Shown here piece after piece: positions 36,512-49,106 of a stretch of DNA of 64,000 nucleotides. The notes beneath the pieces are model-generated. The model made no database searches, was not told the origin of the DNA, and worked only from the letters and a program-made list of their open reading frames with translations. The stretch's first letter is position 1; the number at the start of each line of letters is the position of its first letter. Origin of the DNA: Siphonodentalium dalli (lineage: Eukaryota; Mollusca; Scaphopoda; Gadilida; Siphonodentaliidae); NCBI GenBank assembly GCA_032622095.1, contig CP136069.1, forward strand, positions 107,288,278 to 107,352,277, given 5' to 3'. The position numbers were made by a program, and so were the translations under genes.

Positions 36512-37110
36512 TACCCCCCACAACGAAGTTGGGGGTGTATACTGGTGTCAGCTTGTCCGTCGGTCTGTCCGTAGACACAAATTTGTCTGGAGTTTTTCTC
36601 AGTCGTTTTTTGATCAATTTCCGTGAAACTTGGCACAGACATCAACCACCATGGGAACCTGTGCACCTGTGATTATGACGTCTGTCAGATATTTGTTGGT
36701 GGAGTTATCCTCCCTTTTTCGACTTAGAAAATTTTCGCAAAATGTATAATTTTGTCCGAGCTTTTATTCATACATTTTTCGGTCAATTTAAAAAAAAACT
36801 TGACACAGATAATTAGTACCACGGGAACCTGTACACCTGCGATTATGACGTCTGTCCGACATTTTTTGGTGGAGTTATCTCCCTTTTTCAACTTAGAAAT
36901 GTTTTTTTGCGACATGTCTAATTTTGTCCGAGCTTTTATTCCTACATTTTTAGGTCAGTAATATTTAGTACTGCGATTATGATGTCTGTCCGACTTTTTC
37001 TTGTGGAGTTATTCCCCTTTTTTGACTTAGAAAATATTTGCAACATGCATAATTTTGTCCGAGCTTTTATTCCCACATTTTTCGGTCAATAGGTTTAAGA
37101 TTAGGGTTAG
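36512..37110 (-). mobile_element. Family D element in minus orientation with tail hairpin (D2)
   Basis: On the plus strand it begins with the tail hairpin ATACCCCCCACAACG / AAGTTGGGGGTGTAT, then a TGTCCGTCGGTCTGTCCGTA tract. Repeats of about 150-160 bp with GAACCTGTGCACCTG, GATTATGACGTCTGTC and TTTTTCGACTTAGAAA follow. Read on the minus strand this is body, tetranucleotide tract, hairpin, as in the other families. The head would lie near 37.1 kb but is not seen. Confidence 0.65.
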
Positions 37111-37355
37111 GGTTGTGCACCTGCAATGAGAATGCAAAACACAGGTATGATTTGATTCGATATTCGTTTCGTGTCGATTTAGAAACTTAAGACCTCATTT
37201 ACAAAGTTGGAATGTACACTTACAATTCACACTTAGTGGCAAGATGCTGCCACTGTTGGACTTGTAAGTGTACACTTGGAGCATAAATTTCCCTACACTT
37301 ATGACACACTTGGGAAATGTGCCTTAGGGTTCCAACTATTTAATAATAATTATAA

Positions 37356-37460
37356 CCCCCCCCCCCCCCCCCCCCCCCCCCCTTGCAGGTTCCCATGGTG
37401 GTTGATGTCTGTAACAAGTTTCACGGAAATTGATAAAAAAACGACTGAGAAAAACTAGGA
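37356..37460 (-). mobile_element. Family D fragment beside a C27 run
   Basis: A run of 27 C at 37356-37382 is followed directly by TTGCAGGTTCCCATGGTGG and GTTTCACGGAAATTGA, which is family D body sequence. Confidence 0.55.
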
Positions 37461-38822
37461 AACACACTAGGAAACACACCGCATGTTTTATTATCAGCCA
37501 TATATGAATGGCAAAGAAGAATTAATTCAGTCAGTAACTTGCACTGTATCTTATCTATGATTTACCCCTCTATTAACACATTGTTTGCATTGTTTTATAA
37601 TATTAGGTATTGTTTGATTAATTGGCAGTAATAATTAGTGATCGATGCATGCTCTGGTTCGATCCCGATTCCGTACTTTATTATATATACACACGTAAAT
37701 CGTGTCATTTCACTTCACTTTTATCGCATTGAAGTACACTTTATTCGTACCAAAGTACACTTTATTCATCACCGATTGCCATAGTATCTAATATTCTAGC
37801 AAGTTCGGTTCACAATCTGCATATTCATCTAGTTATCATTCAATTATCACTAATTGTTTAGTATTTTGTCGGCAAGCCATTGTGTAATTTCTTCACTATT
37901 TATCTATCTTTACGCGATTGGTGGATTCGCTTTAAGCTCCGCCCCATGGCCTGTCACTCATATTAAACCGGCAGATTCAATCTTCTCTCTGGGTTGTGTT
38001 ATTGGGTTAAATTATTTTTTAAATTTCGTTTCAATGCAATTGGATTATGCGTCTGTGCATTTAATTTAGCCTCCCATAATATTTGACTATTTTTTCCCCA
38101 TTGGACTGTGATTGGAAATGTTTCTCGCTGTAAATAATGATGAATATTCAAATAACGACATTTTTTACGCTTGGAGTATACTGTACCAGGTATACTGTAT
38201 TTCGTGTCCATTTCCAATGACTGAAATAAACTCCAGCCGAATGAGGTTCAAGAGACCCAATAAATTTTAAACTTTTCAAGATACCAGGCTGCTATAATTT
38301 AAAGCATATAAATAGTTCCACAGTTACTGGACATAAAGTCCCAAAAATAAGTGTTTAATCGAGTTTATAAATCGGTATCCTAATATAATATATTCAAGCA
38401 TCGATATACGTCGATGATTCAAGTTATGCAGGCTTTACCAGGTGCCCGGACAAACTTATCTCAGATAAAAGCACTAAACACAAAATATCGGGCATATGTC
38501 GCCTGTTTCCTATAAACATACTCAGCTTCAACTCGGCAGCGATAAAATCGTTCCGGGCGCCAAATTTCACCATTAGCGACTCGTCGTCATCCATGTTTTC
38601 AATGTTTTCCTATACTTATTCAATCGGTACCGTAATTGGAAAGACCGGTGTTCTGCAACAAATAGTTTGCCTGTTGAAACTTCAAAAACTTCCAAGGTTT
38701 TGTACTAGTGCAATATGATATCTAAAAAATATCACACTTGGAAAACTCGAATCGCACAAGAACGTTAATAGGGCGATATCATGAAATCACGAATTTTGTC
38801 ACGCTGCTGACTCACCAAATAA
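37461..38822. other. Unrecognised stretch in UBR5 intron
   Basis: No gene seen. A diverged family E piece lies at 38671-38730. Confidence 0.4.
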
Positions 38823-39960
38823 CAGAGATGGGCGGTATTGAAATTTCAATCTCGGTATCGGTATCAGTAAATTTTCGTTGATTTACCTCGGTAACGGTAT
38901 GGTAATCGGTATTGGCTCTTAATTATAAGACCAGACCAGATTAGAGATTTCCGGTAAATTGTGGTAATCCAAGTTTATTACTGAACAGTATATGCGCACG
39001 GTCCGCGGGTTTACTACATTCATGACTGCAGCTAAATTACGCAACAAATGACCTACACATTTAAGTGATATTCACACATCTCTTTGATCATTTACACACA
39101 TGCCACTGCACAGCTTTTGAAAAGAATGAGAGAATGCTGCTTTTGAAAAGAATGAGAGAATGCTCAATGCATGACTGCAATATATATACGTGTCAATTTC
39201 GTCACATTACATTTTCGTGAATGAATAAAATTACAATTCACAAATCGCAATTCGCAATAAATAGTCCCAACGGCGAAATAAATCTGCCATGCAAACACAG
39301 CATTATGTATTTGAGCAAAACACGTTGTATAAAAGAATTCTTAAATAATTTTATGGATCTGTTCTATTTTTAGAAAGTGAAAGTAGATTTCAGGGAAATT
39401 CAGACCCCGTACTCCCATGGATTATTCAGGATATTGGGCACGTGCGACACGCAGACTTTGTGCCAATCAACATTAATTTTGCCACATCATATAACTGACT
39501 ATTGCGTTAATGTTTTTAACATGATTACTTATTGTCACTTTCAGAGATTCCCTGTCATGCTCGATCAAATATAGGACCGTGACGCCACAGCTCCATCTTT
39601 AACTATTCAAAAGCCATTGTGTAATCGATTTGAACATATTTAGGTTCGTAAATCTTCGTGGGCGAAAAATCGCTTACACCAGTTAAAAGTTGCGCAATTG
39701 CACGATGCCGATGATCAATTAATAGAAAGGTAACGACATAGCACACTATAAATATATCCTACGAAATTAGGGAGTGTTTACTGATAAACTTTACTCAATA
39801 CAATTACAAAGACACACAAGTTGGCAACACATGAAATTGATGAATAATTTTAATTGAACCGCAAATTCGATATTTTTAGTTTTGATTCGGTACGGTATAT
39901 TGGTATTACACTGATACCGATCGATACCGCACAGTAAATACCGAGTACCGCCCATCTCTA
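38823..39960. mobile_element. hAT-type non-autonomous element, 1138 bp
   Basis: Inverted ends CAGAGATGGGCGGTA and TACCGCCCATCTCTA, with a perfect 8-bp target duplication CCAAATAA at 38815-38822 and 39961-39968. Beneath the ends are GGTATCGGTA-type repeats. No transposase was recognised. Confidence 0.88.
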
Positions 39961-39968
39961 CCAAATAA

Positions 39969-41516
39969 GCCGACTAGCTGTCTGCATCATTGGGAGCATC
40001 TATATAGATTTGCATTGTTTACGACACTAATAGCACTGGGTTTACAGTATTCTCAGAATCCGACGATGTCGCAAATACAGCACGTGCAGAGATGACTCTG
40101 TAACTTTTTAGGCTAGCTGTAAACCCCCTGTTTTGCATTCACCATTAAAAGTGAGTTTGATATAGAAATAGAATGATAAATTGAAACATGTCACACGGAA
40201 AGTATACTATAAACATGGGTAGGGGAATAATTTATTTGAGTCTTTATTCTTCTTTTGATACTGGTTTGCACATTAACTGTGACCGATGAACAAAATGAGG
40301 ACAAGTTACCTAATCGCAAAATTACTAGTATGAAATAAAATTTGCATTGTTTACGGCAGCACTGGATTACGGTATAATTTCATAATTCGACAACGCAGCA
40401 AATTAAGGAGAAGGTCAAGTGACCAATTTTTAATGGACATTTCCATGCAAATCTCAGCAGTAAAAGTTACAAATTACAGATATTTCCGGGTGTGACTGTT
40501 GTGCGGTATTGAAAACAATACACATTTATATGGCGGGTTGGCTTAGAATTTGTTCCATTGAGAAAGTTTATGTAATTATTTTTAATTTATTTTTCGTGTT
40601 GTAATTACAAAAATAAATTTATAGCAATAATTGCATATTTACCAAACCCAGCCGCCAGTTAAATGTTATGTCTGTTTAATCATATGGCTGCTGTAAATAG
40701 TTCCCAGACAATGTTTCATATATAACTTTTGTTGGTGTGGTTTGCATGGAAATCCCCATTCAAAAAAATTGGTCATTTGACCTCCCCTTAATAGCACTTA
40801 CTTCACGAGATATTCGAGGCTTTGTCACCCACCGTGACGGATTTGCGGCCACATGAATTTGGGAATCATTTATTTGGGGCTTTAGTCTACTATTTATAAA
40901 AGTTCTCAGACGGAAATTCCAATTTAATTTGGACAAGCTCCCCAGCCTAACAGAGGAGTTTGGTACCGCTCTCGTCACAGCGGAGTTACAGCTCTGGTTT
41001 CAGCGGAATTTCTGCCAATTTGAACGGAGTTAGCCGTAATTACTACTGGAGTTTACAGCGGAGGAAAAACTCCTGTGTGCGTTAAAATTTCATAAGCGGA
41101 GAACGGAGTTTTTAGCGGAGAGCGGAGGAAAAAACTCTGTTCTCCGGCGGAATTTCCGCTTGTAATTTGACAAGGTCCCTTATCTGTCAGATAAGATAAG
41201 ATCCCATTTCATACACAGGAGACTTTAGAGAATGGCAGGCCTACAAGCTTTATATTGTTAGTGAAAGAGACGACTTTTCAAATAATATTGTGACATTAGG
41301 AATGTGAAAGAACAACATTTGTAACAGGGGTACTTATACTTTCTTTAACCCCTCAATTGGCAAGGGTGACAATCTGATTTTTCTCCCAGACCCCTGGACC
41401 GATTTCAACTAAATTTGTGGGATGAGTCGATGTACCCTGGGTGATGTTATAATGTGGTTTTTCAGTTTTTCAAAATTAAATTTAAAAAATAAAAATTTAT
41501 ATAGAATATGTATATA
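39969..41516. other. Unrecognised stretch, with GCGGAG-rich part
   Basis: At 40968-41160, GCGGAGTT and GGCGGAATTTC variants repeat irregularly. No gene was recognised. Confidence 0.45.
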
Positions 41517-44204
41517 GGAGGTACGGCACAGCAGCAATGTTATATATTTTTTATGCCTCCGAAACATGGCGAGCATTGCTCTTAGAACATGCTTGGGACT
41601 ATACAACACACCAGGCGCCTATTTTTAGAAGCAAATTTGATTTTTGAGACAATGCAATTTTTTTTTAGATTAGGTGGGATACGAACCCCGGCCCGACGGC
41701 GAGCGCGCCTTGCGACTCAAAGTCCGACGTCAATACCACACGGCCACCGAAGCAACCCCAAAAAAGGAAGCTCGAATGGCCGCTGTATTCCGACGTCGCA
41801 CTTAGGACACTATATTTACATTTTAAGGTCTCTATATATATATATGTATATAGGAGGTACGGCACAGCAGCAGCAATGTTATATATTTTATGCCTCCGAA
41901 ACATGGCGAGCATTACTCTTAGAACATGCTTGGGACTATACAACACACCAGGCGCCTATTTTTAGAAGCAAATTTGATTTTTGAGACAATGCAAATTTTT
42001 TTGAGATTGGGTGGGATACGAACCCCGGCCCGACGGCGAGCGCGCCTTGCGACTCAAAGTCCGACGTCAATACCACACGGCCACCGAAGCAACCCCAAAA
42101 AAGGAAGCTCGAATGGCCGCTGTATTCCGACGTCGCACTTAGGACACTATATTTACATTTTAAGGTCTCTATATATATATATGTATATAGGAGGTACGGC
42201 ACAGCAGCAGCAATGTTATATATTTTATGCCTCCGAAACATGGCGAGCATTACTCTTAGAACATGCTTGGGACTATACAACACACCAGGCGCCTATTTTT
42301 AGAAGCAAATTTGATTTTTGAGACAATGCAAATTTTTTTGAGATTGGGTGGGATACGAACCCCGGCCCGACGGCGAGCGCGCCTTGCGACTCAAAGTCCG
42401 ACGTCAATACCACACGGCCACCGAAGCAACCCCAAAAAAGGAAGCTCGAATGGCCGCTGTATTCCGACGTCGCACTTAGGACACTATATTTACATTTTAA
42501 GGTCTCTATATATATATATGTATATAGGAGGTACGGCACAGCAGCAATGTTATATATTTGATGCCTCCGAAACATGGCGAGCATTGCTCTTAGAACATGC
42601 TTGGGACTATACAACACACCAGGCGCCTATTTTTAGAAGCAAATTTGATTTTTGAGACAATGCAAATTTTTTTTAGATTGGGTGGGATACGAACCCCGGC
42701 CCGACGGCGAGCGCGCCTTGCGACTCAAAGTCCGACGTCAATACCACATGGCCACCGAAGCAACCCCAAAAAAGGAAGCTCGAATGGCCGCTGTATTCCG
42801 ACGTCGCACTTAGGACACTATATTTACATTTTAAGGTCTCTATATATATATATGTATATAGGAGGTACGGCACAGCAGCAGCAATGTTATATATTTTATG
42901 CCTCCGAAACATGGCGAGCATTACTCTTAGAACATGCTTGGGACTATACAACACACCAGGCGCCTATTTTTAGAAGCAAATTTGATTTTTGAGACAATGC
43001 AAATTTTTTTGAGATTGGGTGGGATACGAACCCCGGCCCGACGGCGAGCGCGCCTTGCGACTCAAAGTCCGACGTCAATACCACACGGCCACCGAAGCAA
43101 CCCCAAAAAAGGAAGCTCGAATGGCCGCTGTATTCCGACGTCGCACTTAGGACACTATATTTACATTTTAAGGTCTCTATATATATATATGTATATAGGA
43201 GGTACGGCACAGCAGCAGCAATGTTATATATTTTATGCCTCCGAAACATGGCGAGCATTACTCTTAGAACATGCTTGGGACTATACAACACACCAGGCGC
43301 CTATTTTTAGAAGCAAATTTGATTTTTGAGACAATGCAAATTTTTTTGAGATTGGGTGGGATACGAACCCCGGCCCGACGGCGAGCGCGCCTTGCGACTC
43401 AAAGTCCGACGTCAATACCACACGGCCACCGAAGCAACCCCAAAAAAGGAAGCTCGAATGGCCGCTGTATTCCGACGTCGCACTTAGGACACTATATTTA
43501 CATTTTAAGGTCTCTATATATATATATGTATATAGGAGGTACGGCACAGCAGCAATGTTATATATTTGATGCCTCCGAAACATGGCGAGCATTGCTCTTA
43601 GAACATGCTTGGGACTATACAACACACCAGGCGCCTATTTTTAGAAGCAAATTTGATTTTTGAGACAATGCAAATTTTTTTTAGATTGGGTGGGATACGA
43701 ACCCCGGCCCGACGGCGAGCGCGCCTTGCGACTCAAAGTCCGACGTCAATACCACACGGCCACCGAAGCAACCCCAAAAAAGGAAGCTCGAATGGCCGCT
43801 GTATTCCGACGTCGCACTTAGGACACTATATTTACATTTTAAGGTCTCTATATATATATATGTATATAGGAGGTACGGCACAGCAGCAATGTTATATATT
43901 TGATGCCTCCGAAACATGGCGAGCATTGCTCTTAGAACATGCTTGGGACTATACAACACACCAGGCGTCTATTTTTAGAAGCAAATTTGATTTTTGAGAC
44001 AATGCAAATTTTTTTTAGATTGGGTGGGATACGAACCCCGGCCCGACGGCGAGCGCGCCTTGCGACTCAAAGTCCGACGTCAATACCACACGGCCACCGA
44101 AGCAACCCCAAAAAAGGAAGCTCGAATGGCCGCTGTATTCCGACGTCGCACTTAGGACACTATATTTACATTTTAAGGTCTCTATATATATATATATGTA
44201 TATA
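41517..44204 (+). repeat. Tandem array, eight units of 334-337 bp
   Basis: Units start with GGAGGTACGGCACAGCAG at 41517, 41853, 42190, 42527, 42861, 43198, 43535 and 43869. They differ by very few bases; CAGCAGCAGCAATG (long) versus CAGCAGCAATG (short) marks two versions. Order: short, long, long, short, long, long, short, short. Units 2-4 and 5-7 form a 1008-bp higher-order repeat. Each unit contains a tRNA-like segment on the minus strand and a (TA)n tract. The 130-codon frames in every unit, on both strands, come from the repeat itself. Confidence 0.95.
42004..42092 (-). pseudogene. tRNA-like segment (class II, Ser/Leu-like), one per array unit
   Basis: The unit-2 copy is described; the others lie at the same place in each unit. 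On the minus strand: A-box-like TGGCCGTGTGG (42083-42073), anticodon-arm-like GTCGGACTTTGAGTC, a long variable arm GGCGCGCTCGCC (4-bp stem), and B box GGTTCGTATCC (42024-42014). The long variable arm and GTGGCCG(A)GTGG resemble tRNA-Ser/Leu. The acceptor stem does not pair and the anticodon stem is damaged, so this is a tRNA-derived SINE head, not a working tRNA. Confidence 0.65.
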
Positions 44205-44279
44205 GGAGGTACGGCAATATATTTATATAGAATGTTTTTTTTTTTTTATATTATTTTTTTTGTTTGTTTGTTTGTTAAA

Positions 44280-45284
44280 TTGAGCAAGGACTTGAATCTA
44301 AAAAAATTGTTTTTAGAGTTAAGTCACTGGCTCCACCCACATTCAACCCAGTGACCTCACTTGAAAAATCCGAACCAAAGTAACCCAAGGACCCTTTATA
44401 CCAAATATGAACGCATTCGGCCCGATGGAACATGAGAAGTCGTTTTAAGAATTACTATGGTGGGAAAGATTTATGGTCCTAGCTTCGCAACTATTTGACC
44501 CGGTGACCTCATTTGAACAAATCATATTTGAGTCACCTAGTGAACATCCACACCAAATATGAACCCATTCGGTCTTATGGTTCTCGAGAAGATGATATTG
44601 ACAGACGGATGGACAGATGGATGGATGGACGGACGTACCCACATTTGGGCACAAATTGGGTCAGTTGTCCAAAATCTTATTGGGTTCCCTTGTTGGGTAT
44701 GAAAAATGTGTTCTCACAAATAGGCACATAGTGGGTCATCCAATATTTTTTTGTTGGGTTCTGGTTGGGCACAATTAAAATATTGTTGGCTGCATAGATC
44801 TGTTCAGATATTTATTGGCTAAAAAATGCAGACATTGTTGAGTAAATTCAAATAAGTTGAAGTCATCTTGGGTTCTCATTTGGGCACAAATTGGGTCAGT
44901 TGTCCAAAATCTTATTGGGTTCCCTTGTTGGGTATGAAAAAAATCTCACAAATAGGCACATAGTGGGTCATCCAATATTTTTTTGTTGGGTTCTGGTTTG
45001 GACATTATGGACTTTTTTTTAGGACAAATGAAGTCCAAACCACCTGTTTAGTACATTCACATGAAAGCCAAAAAATATGTTTGGACAAAGAATAACTTGT
45101 CAGGGCTATTGGGTATACCCAACTAGGTGGGAAAATACCCAACAAGGCGGAAAATACCCAACAAGTGCCCATTGTACCCACAAAGTAACCAATATATGCC
45201 CATATGTAAACATGGACGGACGGACGAGGAGTGATGACTATAGATAGCTCCACTAGAGACTTTGTCTCAAGTGAGCTGAAAGGA
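44280..45284 (+). mobile_element. Family C element, 3' part with tail (C4)
   Basis: Body phrases AACATCCACACCAAATATGA and GACCTCATTTGAACAAATC, a GGATGGACAGATGGATGGAC tract, then the tail GAGGAGTGATGACTATAGAT, AGCTCCACTAGAGACTTTG and TCTCAAGTGAGCTGAAAGG. The tetranucleotide tract is interrupted by another insertion (44636-45211). Confidence 0.7.
44636..45211. mobile_element. Insertion inside the tetranucleotide tract of C4
   Basis: GGACGG repeats stop at TACCCACATTTGGGCACAAA and resume after GCCCATATGTAAACA. Inside, a block of about 120 bp (TTGGGCACAAATTGGGTCAG...TTTGTTGGGTTCTGG) occurs twice, at 44645 and 44878. GGGTATACCC and ACCCAACAAG motifs near the right end are loosely inverted copies of the left end. 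Confidence 0.6.
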
Positions 45285-45479
45285 CAATAGGTAGCCCTCA
45301 ATAAATTGGTTTCACACATTACAATGTTTTACAAGAGGTATCTATGCAGTGGGTGCTGTATAAGACTAATTAATTATCTTGGCAGTAACTTGCCATTATG
45401 TAAACAAGCTGGGTCTCCAAATTGTGCCTGTATAAAGGTACAGTTGGCTAACCAATATTTAAGTTTTAACTCCATTAAA

Positions 45480-45884
45480 AAAATTGGATCCAACTCATAT
45501 TCGAACTTGATCTGTATTTTTGGCTGAGAAACTAACATACCAAATTTGGTTCCGATCAAATGAAAAATGTTTTAGTCATCGTAGCGTGGGTGAATTCTAA
45601 GTCGAAAGTGTAATTTTGGTCTGAGAAACCCATATACAAAATTTGGTTCTGATTGAATAGAAAATGTTTGAGTTATTGAACCATGTGTAAAGTCTCTATG
45701 GACAGATGAACAGACATACAGACGAATAGTCAATCTGGATGTCGACACTATGTTTACCATACTATGGTATGGGTAAACATAAAAATTCTCCAGTTATGGC
45801 TTGCGTCTATGGACAAACAGACAAACAACGGTTGGTTGATCCAGACGTCGGCATTTTTATGTGTTCCATACACATAAAAATTAT
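45480..45884 (+). mobile_element. Family B element, 3' part with double tail (B4)
   Basis: AACTCATATTCGAACTTGATC and CCAAATTTGGTTCCGATCAA, then GACAGATGAACAGACATAC, the hairpin TTTACCATACTATGGTATGG and GTAAACATAAAAA, followed at 45806 by a second decayed tail ending ACACATAAAAA. It lies just downstream of a UBR5 exon donor. Confidence 0.6.
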
Positions 45885-45961
45885 GAACAAATAATGAGAA
45901 GTGAACTATAAAATATATGAATATATATAACAGCTTCGTATTTCAATGACAATGGTCTTAC

Positions 45962-46047
45962 CATATCCTGTCTCTCATGTGGGTTCATCTTCTCAACAAC
46001 AGACCAGAACCAGCGTTTAAACCTTTGAACTTTCTCTCCATTTTCCC
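45962..46047 (-). CDS. UBR5: UBR5 internal exon (HECT domain, RWFWSVVEKM segment)
   Basis: On the minus strand this 86-nt exon lies between an acceptor (ATCTTTAACAG) and a donor (ATG|GTAAGACC). Its first two bases complete a Gly codon begun in the upstream exon; 28 codons follow, including ENGEKVQRFKRWFW and VEKMNPHERQDM. The FW.VV..M...ERQD pattern is the HECT segment before the catalytic lobe, where other HECT ligases read WFWEVVEEF. It ends in phase 0, and the next exon continues directly with VYFW. The intron to the last exon is about 27.7 kb and holds most of the repeats in this window. A family-B repeat ends about 80 bp downstream of the donor. Confidence 0.93.
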
Positions 46048-46689
46048 CTGTTAAAGATAAAATTAGTTGCTGATGAAAACAATGAAGTGGGGTTGATTCA
46101 ATGCAATTTTTACATTCATTATAATAGTTCATTATAATAATCGAAACATTTCAGTTGATTGGATAGCATCAGAGCTATGATATAAGTGGTCTTTTGATTT
46201 TTAAATATGTTAAGACTTTTAGGACACGATCGCTTCTCATCAGTAAGAGTCTGACTGTCTCTTTCATAATTATTTAAAATTATGATCGCTTCAAATTATG
46301 TTCACTTAAGCAGCATTTACACGATTGCATTGTGTTGTTCAGTTGCGATGACACAATCCAATGTCTCCGTTAGACCATTAACATGGTTGAGTTGCATTGT
46401 AACGAAGAGCTTCTGATCGTAAGTGATAAGACCGATAATGCCATTATTAAAATGCAATATTGCATATCAAAATATCTGTTATAAATGCATACTATGATAA
46501 TCCAATCCCAAACCTGTAAAATTCCAACACCTAAGTCTTTATTCTCATCAACACAAGTCTCTTAGCAGACTATAGGAGTGTTCAGACATATCTGTTGCGT
46601 GCATTGCATTGAGCTTGGGTTACAAACAATAAAACTATTAATGCGCACAACAGAGAGATTATATTTTCAATGCAATGCAATCATACATT

Positions 46690-47450
46690 AGAGTGCGTTT
46701 AGTGAAAAACAGTTTTCTGCATTTTTCCTCTTGTCTCATGTTTTCCAAATTTTCCAAACACTTTGGTAATTTTTCTAGAAACTTTCCGATTTACCGAAAA
46801 CATCGTTCTTTTCTGCAAACATTTTCCTGAAAACATTGTGATTTGTTCCGAAAACTTTCTGCAAATTACCGATAACGTCATGAATTTATTCTGCAAAGTT
46901 ACAGAAAACATCCTATAGAAAAAACGGTTTAACAAATAAAACGGGCTCGTTTAATATCGGCTAAAGCACTGAAATGTGAAAAGATATCGAGAAACTTTAG
47001 CCAAAGCTCTAAAATTGACATTTCTGGATAACACACAGGCCTACAGTTCAAATGGAATCGCTGCATGATGACATGCAGTATAAAGGAGCGTCTCAAAAGT
47101 CTTTGCGGAATTCCGAAAGCATTTTCCAAAAACAAATGACGTTATGAACTATTTGCGGAAAGCTGTTTTGCGGAAATTACGTTCCTTCTTTCGGAAAATA
47201 GCGGTTTATTTTGTGGAAAGAAGACGACATTTGCGGATTTTTTTTCAGAATACGTCCGACGTTTTCGGAATTTGCGGAAATAATTGCGGAATTCACCATA
47301 ACGTTATCGGAATTTGAGTTTCCTCTTTCGGAATTTGCGGAAATAATTGCGGAATTCACCACAACGCTATCGGAATTTGAATGCATGCGGACATCTTTCC
47401 GGAACATTTGCGGAAATATTCATGGGTGTCGGGCCAGTAAAATCGTAAAC
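46690..47450. repeat. GCGGAA/TTCCGC-rich repeat block 1
   Basis: The part right of 47089 starts GAGCGTCTCAAAAGTCTTTG and is full of TTGCGGAAAT. A 63-bp unit TTCGGAATTTGCGGAAATAA... occurs twice at 47264 and 47327. The left part (46690-46920) has the complementary bias (TTTTCCGAAAAC). Frames here are repeat translations. Confidence 0.65.
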
Positions 47451-47789
47451 ATCGCCGCATAATATAGAGTATAGATCTATGACTATTGCCGGGTTTCTTT
47501 AACAGTGTTTATTAACTTAATAAAAAAAATACGGCAATTAAAACACTTTTCCTTGACGAATCTTTGTATGGCTTCATTTAGCAGTCATTTCCACAACTAT
47601 ATAGTCAAAACGTATTTAATTCACAAGCACGAGTCATGTATATGATGGCATGCAGGGAGTGAGTACCGGCACCCTATATAAACCTCCTGACATGTACTCA
47701 GATATATTTGATCAATCAGTTTATTTCTCATGAACCTATACATACATAGGTATGGAGATAATAACAATTTAAATATATACAACTAGCCG

Positions 47790-48360
47790 ATGAGCCCGAC
47801 GTTGTCCGGGCTATTCAAAAACCAAATTTCAAGTCGATAGCTCCACCCGTTTCCGAGATCTGGTCTGCGTTATTCGGATTTATAGAGCTTAATAAATTCG
47901 CACAACTTGCGGAGATGTGTTACATTGTCGTCGTTGAGTAAATCACTCATCAATATTGTATTAGGGCGTCGGCCAGTTAACATTGGTAACAATCTGCGCC
48001 GGTAATTTTTTTTTACATACGAGAAGGTAGTGAAATTCGTCACTAATTAACCCTGTATCGCATAACATGCAAGTTCAGTCATTACGTTCGGTATTGTTCC
48101 ACCGTCCCGTTTCTATTGGTAACTTATGGTTACTAGTTCGGAATTTGCATAACAGTGTTCAGTTATGGTCGCTAAGTACATCAAGATAGGGTTCAAAATC
48201 AAAGTCGTGTTTGAAAATTCGGTATATTTTACCACGACTTGTGTTGTTCATATCACGTTCCCAAGAATCTCTTTGTTCGGATATAAGGCAACATTTTAGA
48301 TATGATTCTAGCTGATCTACGTTAAAATGGTGGCATGACCTGCACACCATATATGCGGCA
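47790..48360 (-). pseudogene. LINE retrotransposon ORF2 3' end, remnant
   Basis: On the minus strand: SEQRDSWERDMNNTSRGKIY, RIFKHDFDFEPYLDVLSDHN, a stop, then KFRTSNHKLPIETGRWNNT, a stop, and CMLCDTGLISDEFHYLLVC. The order KFRT.NHKLPIETGRW ... C..C......DE.HY...C is typical of the C-terminus of non-LTR retrotransposon polyproteins in marine invertebrates. It is inactive, with several stops. The 3'UTR-like tail, ending GACAACGTCGGGCTCATCGG, is on the left. Clade not assigned. Confidence 0.75.
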
Positions 48361-49106
48361 GATTACATTTGTCTATCAACACGTGAATACAACTCAACCA
48401 GGGGGAAATGTTTTCATCTGTTCTGACAAGAGAGTGCGCACGGCAGACCTAGTTATAGCAATGATGTCAGTTTGACACTGTTTGTAATGTCAACACATTT
48501 GATACAACTTGGCCACTGTTCATAACATGCAACTAAAACACAGCAAGGTGCATCAAAGCAACCAACTGGAAATCTAACTGACAAAAGACGACAAATATCA
48601 AAGGGTTCCGTTGTACCGCATAACAGAAATCAAATATCAGAGGGCAAAGGACACACACAAAAAAACAACACCGACGTCAATCATTATAGTATAAACAGGT
48701 GTAGTTCCCGCCCTCTTTCCCTGTCTGAATGGAGTTACCACTGTGATTGGTTAAATCGAGCTCTTCCCAAATTTCATATCTTTTGTGGATTCCGATTTCG
48801 TTAGATAACGACCAGAATATACGATGAGGTGTGACTGCATCCTTTACATTTCACTTCAAGTATATGATATATGTTGCCTATTGCATTTAGATCTTTTATA
48901 ATATGCACGCGTACCTTGTCACAAATAGGGGAACCCAATACAGTGGTATTAATAGTATTATAGATCAAATGACATAGTTGTTAACTTCCGAAGCACTTAT
49001 TTGCATATTAGATTTGAGATACATTAGGTCCCAGCTTTACTTCAGCATTAGTCCTAACAATTTAATAAAGAGCGTTCCGTATATTGTTTTCATGAATCCT
49101 GATATG
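48361..49106. other. Unrecognised stretch in UBR5 intron
   Basis: No gene recognised. Confidence 0.4.

Noticed and set aside
42004..42092. A functional tRNA gene in each array unit
   Set aside because: A and B boxes and a variable arm are present, but acceptor and anticodon stems do not pair properly.
41517..44204. CRISPR-like array
   Set aside because: The whole ~336-bp unit is repeated without variable spacers, and the sequence is clearly animal.
41589..44205. Eight repeated open frames of about 130 codons on each strand
   Set aside because: They recur once per array unit on both strands, span unit junctions and the (TA)n tract, and match no family; they follow from the tandem repeat.
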